Assembly (NCBI GenBank): GCA_014380605.1
Contig: JACMJO010000322.1
Span: 1 to 11,243, forward strand
Length of the DNA: 11,243 nucleotides
Source of the DNA: Fimbriimonadaceae bacterium
GTDB lineage: Bacteria; Armatimonadota; Fimbriimonadia; Fimbriimonadales; Fimbriimonadaceae
Direction: 5' to 3'
The stretch's first letter is position 1. Each line of letters begins with the position of its first letter. Under the pieces are notes generated by a model, which was given only the letters and a program-made list of their open reading frames with translations, was not told the DNA's origin and ran no database searches. Of the stretch, positions 1 to 6,307 are shown piece by piece. Position numbers and translations under genes: made by a program.

Positions 1-15
1 AGTTTCGGTCGATCA

Positions 16-175
16 GAGTTTGCTAGGCCGCGGAGTCGAACCACCTCACCCGATTGTACGTTCCAAGCTGGTCAGGTCTTTCGACTCGCAGGAAGCAGTC
101 GGTAACGCTGCAAACCCTAGGACGGCTCGCTCAAGATGACGCCGTGAGACCGTTGGTTGATATTCTCAAGCAAAA
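16..175 (+). ncRNA. ffs: Signal recognition particle RNA (4.5S/SRP RNA), variant apical loop
   Basis: This is the RNA scaffold of the signal recognition particle, which binds Ffh and directs nascent membrane and secretory proteins to FtsY. The helix 8 signature is visible: GTCAGG at 71-76 and AGGAAGCAG at 90-98, then CGGTAA at 100-105, as in many Gram-positive and Thermus SRP RNAs. Pairing fits the family: CTGG 68-71 with TCGG 99-102, then the symmetric CAGG (73-76)/AGCA (94-97) loop contacted by the Ffh M domain, then TCTT 77-80 with AGGA 90-93. Outer helices also pair: TTTGCT 19-24 with AGCAAA 169-174, GAG 33-35 with CTC 165-167, AACCA 39-43 with TGGTT 154-158, TCAC 46-49 with GTGA 144-147. 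This gives a rod of about 160 nt. The GGAA tetraloop is absent; positions 81-89 (TCGACTCGC) replace it. The ends are estimated from pairing and the promoter probably lies upstream of the window. Confidence 0.83.
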
Positions 176-176
176 A

Positions 177-206
177 GGGCGGCCCCGACTCAAGTCGGGG
201 CCGCCC
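177..206. terminator. Strong bidirectional intrinsic terminator
   Basis: A perfect 13-bp GC-rich stem (177-189 with 194-206) closes a TCAA tetraloop. On the plus strand it follows the SRP RNA and is succeeded by TCACATTTTC, a delayed T run. On the minus strand it is followed at once by CCCTTTTTG (the A run at 172-176), a classic terminator tail for the small minus-strand gene ending at 222. It therefore separates two converging transcripts. Confidence 0.88.
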
Positions 207-221
207 TCACATTTTCTGTTG

Positions 222-443
222 TCAGGCCGTCTTTGCTAGGAATGGCCGTACGTTCGAGTCCAACGCGATTGCGATTTCCCGCTCGATCACGTTTCCTTTT
301 AGCTGGCTAAGATAGACCTTGCTGAGGCTCGGCTGCTTTACGAGACGCTCAAGCGTCGCGAGCAGATCCGCGGCCTCATCGCGACTTAGTGAAATCGCGA
401 CGTCGCTTAAATCTTTCTGCCCCTCGTAGTCGAAGATCCTCAT
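222..443 (-). CDS. Small conserved-looking hypothetical protein (73 aa)
   Basis: I do not recognise this family with confidence. The protein begins MRIFDYEGQK and reads as a strand, an acidic amphipathic helix (about residues 18-32, SLSRDEAADLLATLERL), then a strand-turn-strand containing SKVYLSQL and EREIAIAL. It has no signal peptide, membrane segment or cysteines, so it is probably a small cytoplasmic alpha/beta protein. The pattern loosely resembles short immunity-like or DUF proteins in which such a helix lies between strands, but this is only an impression. I chose the ATG at 443 because AGGGA lies about 9 bases upstream. A GTG at 479 would add 12 residues but has no ribosome binding site. 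The gene ends just before the shared terminator and appears monocistronic. Confidence 0.62.
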   Translation of the reverse strand: MRIFDYEGQKDLSDVAISLSRDEAADLLATLERLVKQPSLSKVYLSQLKGNVIEREIAIALDSNVRPFLAKTA

Positions 444-523
444 TATAAATTTCCCTATGTGGGTTGTCTCGCAAACCACTACAGGTGTTAACGTCCCTTA
501 GGTTCCAAGGTTTTGTCGAACCA

Positions 524-547
524 TGGCCCAAAGGCCCAATTGCCCAG
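524..547. repeat. Short 8-bp imperfect tandem repeat
   Basis: Three consecutive 8-base units, TGGCCCAA, AGGCCCAA and TTGCCCAG, lie in the 176-base gap between the small gene at 222-443 and the lipoprotein gene. It is short enough to have arisen by chance. I saw no clear coding sequence or terminator elsewhere in this gap, only a 5-bp hairpin GGTGT/ACACC at 598-612 without a T run. Confidence 0.4.
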
Positions 548-619
548 CAGAATTATCGGCAGGATTGTGGCGAGGCGCAGTGTGTTTGGGACCGTTAGGT
601 GTTGAGTACACCAGTATTC

Positions 620-964
620 CTACTTGCGAACGAATCTCCAGGCGGTGATTTCTTTTCCGCCGATCACCGGGACGAGTTTGTCGGTGAGGATTTTGTAACT
701 CGTGCCCATGTTTCCCGAACCGGTTGAAAGGTCGAGTTGAGTGTCGGTGGCGGTGTAGGTGCCGCTTGCCAGGGTGAGCTTCCCAATGGTGATTTCAAAC
801 GACTTATCGTCTTTGAGATCGAGTTCGGCTTTCTCGGCGCCTTCTCCAAAGAAATTGTTTGTCTGCTCAATTCGGTATCGCCCTGTGACCGACGAGCCGC
901 CCTTGCACCCGCTCAAAAGGAAGATGCTGAGAAGGCACACACAACAAAGCCGCAAAACCGTCAT
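620..964 (-). CDS. Small putative lipoprotein (114 aa)
   Basis: The N-terminus is a lipoprotein signal: a short basic start (MTVLR), a hydrophobic core, and a lipobox LLSGC with the predicted lipidated cysteine at residue 20, followed by KGGSS. The mature part of about 95 residues has alternating short strands (VTGRYRIEQ, AELDLKDDKSFEITIG, LASGTYTATDTQLDLS). This is the pattern of small beta-barrel or lipocalin-like lipoproteins whose lines read 'GxY...L.L..DgtF.i..G....GtY...gn.l.l'. The specific role is unknown; it probably sits on a membrane facing the periplasm. It begins 36 bases after the stop of the malate dehydrogenase gene on the same strand, so the two may be co-transcribed. No strong ribosome binding site precedes the ATG. 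Confidence 0.72.
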   Translation of the reverse strand: MTVLRLCCVCLLSIFLLSGCKGGSSVTGRYRIEQTNNFFGEGAEKAELDLKDDKSFEITIGKLTLASGTYTATDTQLDLSTGSGNMGTSYKILTDKLVPVIGGKEITAWRFVRK

Positions 965-1000
965 AAGAAAATTCTAACGGATTTGCGGCCAGTGATGGGA

Positions 1001-1924
1001 CTAAGAAATCTGAGCGAGAACGTCTTTCAGACTTTGAGCTGAAGCGAGCAGTCCTTCACGCTCGACTTCGTTCACGCTTGGCTCCAAAATGTCGACGACG
1101 CCCTTTCTTCCGACCTTGGTCGGCAGAGAGAGGGAAATGTCGCTTATACCGAGCTTTCCGCTTTGAAGCGTCGAGACCGGCAAAACGGCCTCGCTGTTTA
1201 GAGCGATCGCATGAACGACTTCGGCAATCGATACGCCAACCGCCCGTCCTGCGCCGCCCTTAAGGCGAATGACTTCTGCGCCTGACTTACGCGTGAATTC
1301 GAACACGCCTTGTACCTCTTCCTGATACTTAGGCACGGAGGTCAGTGGCACCCCGCCGATCGTGGCGGAGCTGAAAATTGGCACCATCGAATCGCCGTGC
1401 TCGCCCAGGATCAACGCCTTGACGTCGAGGGCGTTGACGTTGAAATGGTCGGCAAGCAAGGAGCGGAATCGGCAGGTATCTAGAACCGTTCCCAGCCCCA
1501 AAACCTGCGATGGCGGAACGATGCCGCTTTGGCCGGCAAGGTGAGTGAGAATATCGACCGGATTTGAAACGACCACGACGGTCGCACCTGAATTGAGCTT
1601 AACGCCCTTCAGCGAATCCAAGATCCCTTTGAACAGCCCGACATTGCGATTGATGAGCTCAAGTCGGCTCTCATCGGGTTTGCGACGAAGACCAGCGGTG
1701 ATGACTACACAGTCGCTGCCATTCACGATGTCGTACTCATTCGAGCTGGTGAACTTCTGGTTGGCGGTCAATGCCGCACCGTGGCGAAGGTCGAGCGCTT
1801 CGCCTGCCGCCATGTCGGCGTTCATGTCGACAAGCGCGATCTCGCGGACGATCCCTCCAAGCTGTAATACGAATGCGGCGTCCGAGCCGACGCGTCCGCC
1901 TCCTCCAATGATGGCTACTTTCAT
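1001..1924 (-). CDS. mdh: LDH-like malate dehydrogenase (lactate/malate dehydrogenase family)
   Basis: This is a cytoplasmic NAD-dependent 2-hydroxyacid dehydrogenase of 307 aa, full length for the LDH/MDH family. The Rossmann motif GGGGRVG is at residues 7-13, and D33 (LVDMN) indicates NAD preference. The catalytic set is present: R87 (DESRLEL), N121 in SNPVDILTH, D149 and R152 (LDTCRFR), and H176 (LGEHGDSMVP). The position that separates the two activities (Gln102 in LDH numbering) is Arg81 in AGLRRKP. This points to oxaloacetate/malate and the TCA cycle. Other features look mixed: GEHGDS and DESRLEL resemble LDH, while SMVP and VPL resemble MDH. I therefore favour LDH-type malate dehydrogenase, with lactate dehydrogenase as the alternative. 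The start is ATG with AGAGGGA about 12 bases upstream. A small lipoprotein gene follows 36 bases downstream. Confidence 0.88.
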   Translation of the reverse strand: MKVAIIGGGGRVGSDAAFVLQLGGIVREIALVDMNADMAAGEALDLRHGAALTANQKFTSSNEYDIVNGSDCVVITAGLRRKPDESRLELINRNVGLFKGILDSLKGVKLNSGATVVVVSNPVDILTHLAGQSGIVPPSQVLGLGTVLDTCRFRSLLADHFNVNALDVKALILGEHGDSMVPIFSSATIGGVPLTSVPKYQEEVQGVFEFTRKSGAEVIRLKGGAGRAVGVSIAEVVHAIALNSEAVLPVSTLQSGKLGISDISLSLPTKVGRKGVVDILEPSVNEVEREGLLASAQSLKDVLAQIS

Positions 1925-1945
1925 GTGTTTTGGGTTCCCTCTAGT

Positions 1946-1972
1946 GCCCGTTTGGGCGGCCTCCGCTGAGGC
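1946..1972 (-). promoter_or_regulatory. Two small hairpins in the mdh leader
   Basis: Two adjacent perfect stem-loops lie just upstream of the malate dehydrogenase start: GCCC-GTTT-GGGC at 1946-1957 and GCCTC-CGCT-GAGGC at 1959-1972. No T run follows, so they are not obvious terminators. They would lie in the 5' leader if transcription starts near the candidate promoter at 1985-1993. They could stabilise the message or affect its expression; function is unproven. Confidence 0.3.
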
Positions 1973-1984
1973 GGTTGTGGAAGG

Positions 1985-1993
1985 ATTATGGCA
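1985..1993 (-). promoter_or_regulatory. Candidate extended -10 promoter for mdh
   Basis: Read on the minus strand this is TGCCATAAT, a TGn-extended -10 element differing from consensus at one position. It would give a leader of about 55 bases before the malate dehydrogenase ATG at 1924. I saw no good -35 box at 17 bases spacing. The divergent hydrolase gene on the other strand shares this 148-base intergenic region. Confidence 0.32.
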
Positions 1994-2072
1994 GGTTGGG
2001 GGTAAGGCATATTAGGCACAGCAGCCTAAGCAATTGAAGTCTTAACCCCGTTCGCTAGTGCAAAATGCGGGA

Positions 2073-3317
2073 ATGAAGAGATCGTGCCTCATTCTCTCAG
2101 CAATCGCAACCGCGGCCATGAGTACCGCTCAGCTCGGCCTCGTCCTTAAGAATGGCGACCGAGTGGCCTTTTACGGCGACAGCATCACCGACAATGGCTA
2201 TTACACCAAGGTCGTGGAGACCTTTGTCCGGCTTCGGTATCCAGACCTCGACGTTCGATTCTTCAATGCTGGTGTAGGAGGCGACCGAGTGGGCGGAGGC
2301 TGGATGGGCCCCGTTGATGAGCGACTAACCCGAGACCTTTTCAGCCGAAAACCGACCGTCGTCACCGTCATGCTGGGCATGAACGATGGGGGCTACCAGC
2401 AAACCAAGCCTGAGATCGAGAACGCTTACAAGACTGGCTATCAGCACATCATCGAGCGACTCAAAAAGGAGGCCCCGACGACGAGAGTCTTCCTCATCAA
2501 GCCCTCGCCTTTCGACGACGTCACACGTCAACCCGGCTGGCCAGGAGGCTACAACGGCGTTATGCGATCCTACTCCGACTACCTGGAAGGACTCGCCAAG
2601 TCGAACGGGTACGCGTCCGTAGACTTCAACACTCCGGTCGTGGATATGCTTGAGAAGGCGAAGGTCGAGAACGCGGAACTATCGACGAAAGTGATCGGGG
2701 ATCGGGTCCATCCCGGAGGCGCCGGGCACTTGGTAATGGCTCAACAGCTTCTCATGGCCTGGGGCGCGACCCCAATGATCTCTAACGTCAATATCGACGC
2801 CCAGACTGGCCGAGCGCAAGCGTTCCGGGCGTCGGTCACCGGACTCAGCGCGGTAGACAAGGTCACTTGGACTCAGACCGACCAGGGCCTCCCATTCCCA
2901 CTCGACCGAAAAGACGCAACGGTTACCCTCGTTCTAAAAAGTGGAGACTTTGACCAAAAACTTAACCAGCAGATGCTGACGGTGAGGAACCTTAAGCCCG
3001 GAAACCACAGCTTGACCATCGATGGCCAAGCCGTTGGAACCTTCACCGCAGATCAGCTTGCCGCAGGGATCAACCTCGCCCAATACGAGACGCCCATGAT
3101 GGCTCAGGCTCGAATCGTCTCTGCGGCCGTAAACCAGCGGGCCGACATGATGTACCAGTGCTGGCGTCAAATGGAGTTCACTCTAAAATGGGCGGATTCT
3201 CCAAAGCGAACCGCCGCCATCACTGCGGTTCACGACCTAAGCGACGACCTGATAGCTAAGACAAGAGTCGCGGCGAAACCAGGTCCCCATAAGTACGAAC
3301 TCAGTCCGGCTAACTAA
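2073..3317 (+). CDS. Secreted SGNH/GDSL-family hydrolase
   Basis: This is an exported esterase- or carbohydrate-esterase-like enzyme of 414 aa. Numbering from the ATG at 2073, a signal peptide (MKRSCLIL..., cleavage likely after about residue 20, STAQ) precedes an SGNH domain. Block I is YGDSIT with nucleophile S37. Block II is NAGVGGD with G67 or G69. Block III is GMND with N104. Block V is GDRVHPGG with D210 and H213. All four catalytic positions are therefore present. After about residue 230 there is a further region of about 180 residues, rich in strands, that resembles the C-terminal extension seen in many environmental SGNH proteins. The substrate is unknown; deacetylation of polysaccharide is a reasonable inference for this family. 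A GTG at 2058 would add five residues in front of the signal peptide. Neither start has a convincing ribosome binding site. The stop codon overlaps that of the convergent J-domain gene. Confidence 0.87.
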   Translation: MKRSCLILSAIATAAMSTAQLGLVLKNGDRVAFYGDSITDNGYYTKVVETFVRLRYPDLDVRFFNAGVGGDRVGGGWMGPVDERLTRDLFSRKPTVVTVMLGMNDGGYQQTKPEIENAYKTGYQHIIERLKKEAPTTRVFLIKPSPFDDVTRQPGWPGGYNGVMRSYSDYLEGLAKSNGYASVDFNTPVVDMLEKAKVENAELSTKVIGDRVHPGGAGHLVMAQQLLMAWGATPMISNVNIDAQTGRAQAFRASVTGLSAVDKVTWTQTDQGLPFPLDRKDATVTLVLKSGDFDQKLNQQMLTVRNLKPGNHSLTIDGQAVGTFTADQLAAGINLAQYETPMMAQARIVSAAVNQRADMMYQCWRQMEFTLKWADSPKRTAAITAVHDLSDDLIAKTRVAAKPGPHKYELSPAN

Positions 3318-4540
3318 GCGACGTCTTTCTTAACGGTGACGTCCCATAGGCGCACGAGTTTGTCCTGTCCACCGGCGGCCAAAAGGTCGCCGGTTGGGCT
3401 GAATGCCACGCTTGAAATGGGTCGAGAGCTGGCTTCGATTCGCACGTTGCCAATCCCCTTGGCGGCATTCCAAAGGCCGAGCGTGCCATCCCTTGAGCCG
3501 CTAGCGATCAGCCAGGAGTTGGGGTGGAACGCCAAAGCCTCGATCGGCTTAGTGTGGCCATACACCATCTTCTCCATCTGCCCATCGCTGAGCCGGAAGA
3601 TACGAATCGAAAGATCGACCGCCGCGACCGCCAAGTATCGGACGTCGGGAGAGAAGGCGATCGCGGTAACCGTGGATCGGATCTGCTGGATTCGATGCAT
3701 GACCGTTCCTGTTGCGCCGTTCAGAATCGTGACAGTTGCGTCCGCCGAGCCGGTTGCCAAGTACTTGCCATTGGCCGACCAGGCGACCGCCGTCACTGCA
3801 TCAGAGTGATCGACCTTGCGATACAGGTTCGAGCCATCGTTCGTGTTGGAAACCGAAAGGGTGTGGTGCAGAGACCCGCAGGCCAGCGAGTTACCGTCGG
3901 CGCTTATCGAGAGGCACGAGACCCATTCTTCATTGGAAGCTTTCCAGGACTCTATGCGCTTGCCGTTTAGATGCCAAAAGCTGATCTGGGATTCCGCGCT
4001 TCCCGCCGCCACCAGCCTTTCCTCTGAGAAGGCACGGATAACTGAAATCACGCCGTTCTCCAGCTTCATCCTCCGCTCCGGCTTGCCATCTGGCGACCAC
4101 CAGATCAACTCGTTATCGAACGCGCTGGAAATAAGTTGGCCCGTGTCGGGGGCAAACCCTACCGCATATACCGGAGTCATATGCGCTTTGAGACGGGTAC
4201 GTAGTTTGACGACGACCGGTTTCCGAAGATCGTTTCGAGCGCCTTCGGTGGAGTCCAGGCCACCGCCTCGGAGCATGGCATCGTATTCGGACCTTCTGGC
4301 CGGATCGACCAATGTCTGAAAAGCCTCGTTGATCCGCGCCATATTTTCATGCGCTTCAGGATCGGAACTGACGTCGGGGTGATGTATTTGAGCTAGCCGG
4401 CGATAGGCTTTTCGGAGCGTCTCCTGGTCGGAGGTTGGGCCGACTCCCAGGATTTCGTAGTAATTAGCGGTCAGGGTTTTCAAATCAAGGTCCGATCTGC
4501 AAAAGGTTCCGGCAGAAACTTCTATTTTATTCCACGCCAT
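3314..4540 (-). CDS. J-domain (DnaJ-like) protein fused to a seven-bladed WD40 propeller
   Basis: Two modules are visible. Numbering from the longest frame (ATG at 4582), residues 40-102 form a J domain (NYYEILGV...) with the HPD motif at 68-70, which stimulates DnaK ATPase, and a usual end (EAFQTLVDPARRSEYDAML). Residues 130-420 hold seven WD40 units, ending in blades such as IASGSRDGTLGLWN and LAAGGQDKLVRLWDV. Seven units make one complete propeller, a protein-binding platform. There is no G/F region, zinc finger or DnaJ C-terminal domain, so it is a class C J-protein, probably cytoplasmic, that may bring DnaK to clients held by the propeller. No signal peptide or membrane segment is seen. 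The start is uncertain: ATG 4582, ATG 4540 (used, leaving room for divergent promoters) or TTG 4483 next to the J domain, preceded by an AT-rich stretch. No start has a clear ribosome binding site. Confidence 0.85.
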   Translation of the reverse strand: MAWNKIEVSAGTFCRSDLDLKTLTANYYEILGVGPTSDQETLRKAYRRLAQIHHPDVSSDPEAHENMARINEAFQTLVDPARRSEYDAMLRGGGLDSTEGARNDLRKPVVVKLRTRLKAHMTPVYAVGFAPDTGQLISSAFDNELIWWSPDGKPERRMKLENGVISVIRAFSEERLVAAGSAESQISFWHLNGKRIESWKASNEEWVSCLSISADGNSLACGSLHHTLSVSNTNDGSNLYRKVDHSDAVTAVAWSANGKYLATGSADATVTILNGATGTVMHRIQQIRSTVTAIAFSPDVRYLAVAAVDLSIRIFRLSDGQMEKMVYGHTKPIEALAFHPNSWLIASGSRDGTLGLWNAAKGIGNVRIEASSRPISSVAFSPTGDLLAAGGQDKLVRLWDVTVKKDVA

Positions 4541-4579
4541 ATAGTGAGGGCTAGGTCGCAGTGGGAATGAGACCGGAAC

Positions 4580-4585
4580 CATAAT
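4580..4585 (+). promoter_or_regulatory. Candidate -10 element for a leaderless queC transcript
   Basis: CATAAT lies with only five bases between it and the queC ATG at 4591. There is no Shine-Dalgarno sequence in that gap. If used, transcription would start at or next to the ATG, giving a leaderless message. No good -35 is visible. The same bases contain the ATG of the longest version of the divergent J-domain gene, an argument for a shorter start there. Confidence 0.3.
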
Positions 4586-4590
4586 CTGTA

Positions 4591-5265
4591 ATGCCCAAAT
4601 GCGTCGTCCTGCTAAGCGGCGGATTAGACTCGGCCACGGTCCTCGCGCTTACTAAAAGTCTGGGCTTCGAGCCTTATGCGCTAACAGTGGTCTATGGCCA
4701 GAGGCACCGGGTCGAGATCGATGCCGCGAAGAAGGTTGCGACTGCCCAAGGCGTTGTAGAACACCGGTTCGTAAGCGTGGACCTGAATGCAATCGGGGGC
4801 TCAGCTCTCACCGATGACATCGCCGTCCCCAAAGATCGGATCGAATCAGAGATGACAGATATTCCAGTCACCTACGTTCCTGCGCGGAATACGATCATGC
4901 TTTCGATCGCCCTTGGTTATGCTGAGGTCATTGGGGCTTACGACATCTTCGTCGGAGTCAATGCCGTCGATTACAGTGGCTATCCGGATTGCCGCCCGGA
5001 GTACATTGCCGCTTTTGAGAATATGGCTCGCCTGGCCACTAAGGCAGGAGTCGAGGGCAAACCAACCAGTATTCACGCCCCGCTCATTACGTGGACTAAG
5101 CAACAGATCATTGAGCGTGGATTGGCCCTGGGGGTGGACTACGCCTTGACTCACTCTTGCTATGACCCGGATGAGCAAGGCCGTCCCTGCAGGCGATGCG
5201 ATTCGTGCTTGATCAGACAAGCGGCTTTTGCTGAACTTGGGTTGAATGATCCGGCTCTTAGTTAG
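4591..5265 (+). CDS. queC: 7-cyano-7-deazaguanine synthase QueC
   Basis: QueC uses ATP and ammonia to convert 7-carboxy-7-deazaguanine to preQ0, the precursor of queuosine in tRNA. The product is a cytoplasmic protein of 224 aa, the usual length. The PP-loop SGGLDS is at residues 9-14, binding ATP. YVPARNTIML and the NAVDYSGYPDCR segment are typical of the family. The zinc site is complete near the C-terminus: C190, C200, C203 and C206 (HSCYDPD...RPCRRCDSC). No other queuosine genes (queD, queE, queF) are in the window, so this copy stands alone between the divergent J-domain gene and a PEP-CTERM gene. No ribosome binding site is seen before the ATG, and translation may be leaderless. No terminator is visible in the 98 bases that follow. 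Confidence 0.95.
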   Translation: MPKCVVLLSGGLDSATVLALTKSLGFEPYALTVVYGQRHRVEIDAAKKVATAQGVVEHRFVSVDLNAIGGSALTDDIAVPKDRIESEMTDIPVTYVPARNTIMLSIALGYAEVIGAYDIFVGVNAVDYSGYPDCRPEYIAAFENMARLATKAGVEGKPTSIHAPLITWTKQQIIERGLALGVDYALTHSCYDPDEQGRPCRRCDSCLIRQAAFAELGLNDPALS

Positions 5266-5363
5266 GCAAGATTGCTGGGTCGTGGAGTTCCTAACCTTTC
5301 CTTAATAATCGACTGGTAGCTTCAGAGCGTCGGCTATTGTGACTTGATTTTTGGAGAGTAAAC

Positions 5364-6230
5364 ATGAAAAAGCTAGCATTGCTTGCGATGTCATCCGTGT
5401 TCGCTGTAAGCGCTATTGCGCAAACTCAGAACGCTAAATTCAATGAGGTTTTCTTTAACCCCCCTGGAACCGACGACAACAAAGAGTTTGTGGAGTTGAT
5501 TGGTGCGGGAAGTCTCACTGGACTTACACTTTTGTCTATCGATGGGGACGGCGCTTCTGCTGGTGTTATCGACCAAGCCATTAGCCTAAACAGCTTGTCC
5601 TTTGGCACAAACGGCTTGCTCCTTCTCCGTGATGCGCAGACGAATATTGCCTGGGTCGATGAGTTTCAGGCCGCTCAGGCTGGGCCTAGCGCAGGAACCA
5701 ACGTCACTGTTGGCGACTTCGCTCCCGATCTTGAGAATGGCTCCAACACCTTCGTAATTGTAAGCGGTTTCACGGGTGCAGTAGGCAATGACCTTGATAC
5801 GGACAACAATGGCACGGTCGATACTGCTACCCCCTGGAGTAGCGTTCTCGATGCTATTGGAGTTACCGAGAACGACGGAGCCGCGAACTTCGAATATGCA
5901 ACAGGTTTTGGCTTCTTCGGCTTTGCGGCATTGGCCTTTACACCGGACGCCGTGTTCAGGATTCGTGATGGACAAGGTAATAACTGGGTTGGAATGGACG
6001 TCAACGGAGTTGTCGGTGGAAACTATCCCGCTGATCTCCTAGAAGTTGCATTTCAAGCAAACTACAATCCAGCCGTTGATCTGGCCGCCACGTTTGCTGG
6101 AGGCCAAGGGGCAACGCCCGGGGGAATCAACGAGATTCTCAAGCAAGAACCCGTTCCTGAGCCCGCTTCCCTCGCCGCTCTCGGATTGGGCGCTATGGCT
6201 TTGATTCGAAAGCGACGAAATCGAAAGTAG
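5364..6230 (+). CDS. Exported PEP-CTERM protein with lamin-tail-like N-terminal region
   Basis: This surface or envelope protein of 288 aa has a signal peptide (MKKLALLAMSS..., cleavage near residue 19, AIAQ). The C-terminal sorting signal is VPEPAS at about 264-269, a short hydrophobic helix (LAALGLGAMALI) and a basic tail (RKRRNRK). Exosortases recognise this signal, remove it and help anchor or release the protein, often together with exopolysaccharide. The mature start (KFNEVFFNPPGTDDNKEFVEL) resembles the first strands of lamin-tail domains (INEv.yNP.g.d...EFvEl). The middle is rich in Gly, Asn, Asp and Ala, with DTDNNGTVDT looking like a calcium-binding loop. GGAGAG lies 7 bases before the ATG, one of the clearest ribosome binding sites here. 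A strong terminator follows at 6246, so it is probably monocistronic. No exosortase gene is in the window. Confidence 0.88.
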   Translation: MKKLALLAMSSVFAVSAIAQTQNAKFNEVFFNPPGTDDNKEFVELIGAGSLTGLTLLSIDGDGASAGVIDQAISLNSLSFGTNGLLLLRDAQTNIAWVDEFQAAQAGPSAGTNVTVGDFAPDLENGSNTFVIVSGFTGAVGNDLDTDNNGTVDTATPWSSVLDAIGVTENDGAANFEYATGFGFFGFAALAFTPDAVFRIRDGQGNNWVGMDVNGVVGGNYPADLLEVAFQANYNPAVDLAATFAGGQGATPGGINEILKQEPVPEPASLAALGLGAMALIRKRRNRK

Positions 6231-6245
6231 GCTTTCAATCTATTG

Positions 6246-6282
6246 CAACTGGTCGGAGCAAAGTGCTCCGACCAGTTGTTTT
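6246..6282 (+). terminator. Intrinsic terminator after the PEP-CTERM gene
   Basis: A perfect 15-bp stem (6246-6260 with 6264-6278) with an AAG loop is followed by TTTT at 6279-6282. It ends the PEP-CTERM transcript 16 bases after its stop codon and separates it from leuC. Confidence 0.88.
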
Positions 6283-6293
6283 GTCCGTAGGCG

Positions 6294-6299
6294 TAGAAT
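6294..6299 (+). promoter_or_regulatory. Candidate -10 element for leuC
   Basis: TAGAAT ends 8 bases before the leuC ATG at 6308 and lies just after the upstream terminator. A start at the usual distance would give an almost leaderless message, consistent with the lack of a Shine-Dalgarno sequence before leuC. No convincing -35 box is seen, and no leader peptide or T-box is possible in so short a leader. Confidence 0.38.
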
Positions 6300-6307
6300 A
6301 GTGCGAG

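Noticed and set aside
501..522. GGTTC...GAACC inverted pair resembling a tRNA T-arm
   Set aside because: The loop is 12 bases and no acceptor, D or anticodon arms fit around it.
1545..2015. Long plus-strand open frame of 156 codons opposite mdh
   Set aside because: It is the antisense shadow of a clear dehydrogenase gene and its translation is low-complexity (Ser, Arg, Thr, Pro) with no domain.
4541..4590. preQ1 riboswitch before queC
   Set aside because: The space is too short and lacks the C-rich/A-rich pseudoknot pattern; the message may even be leaderless.
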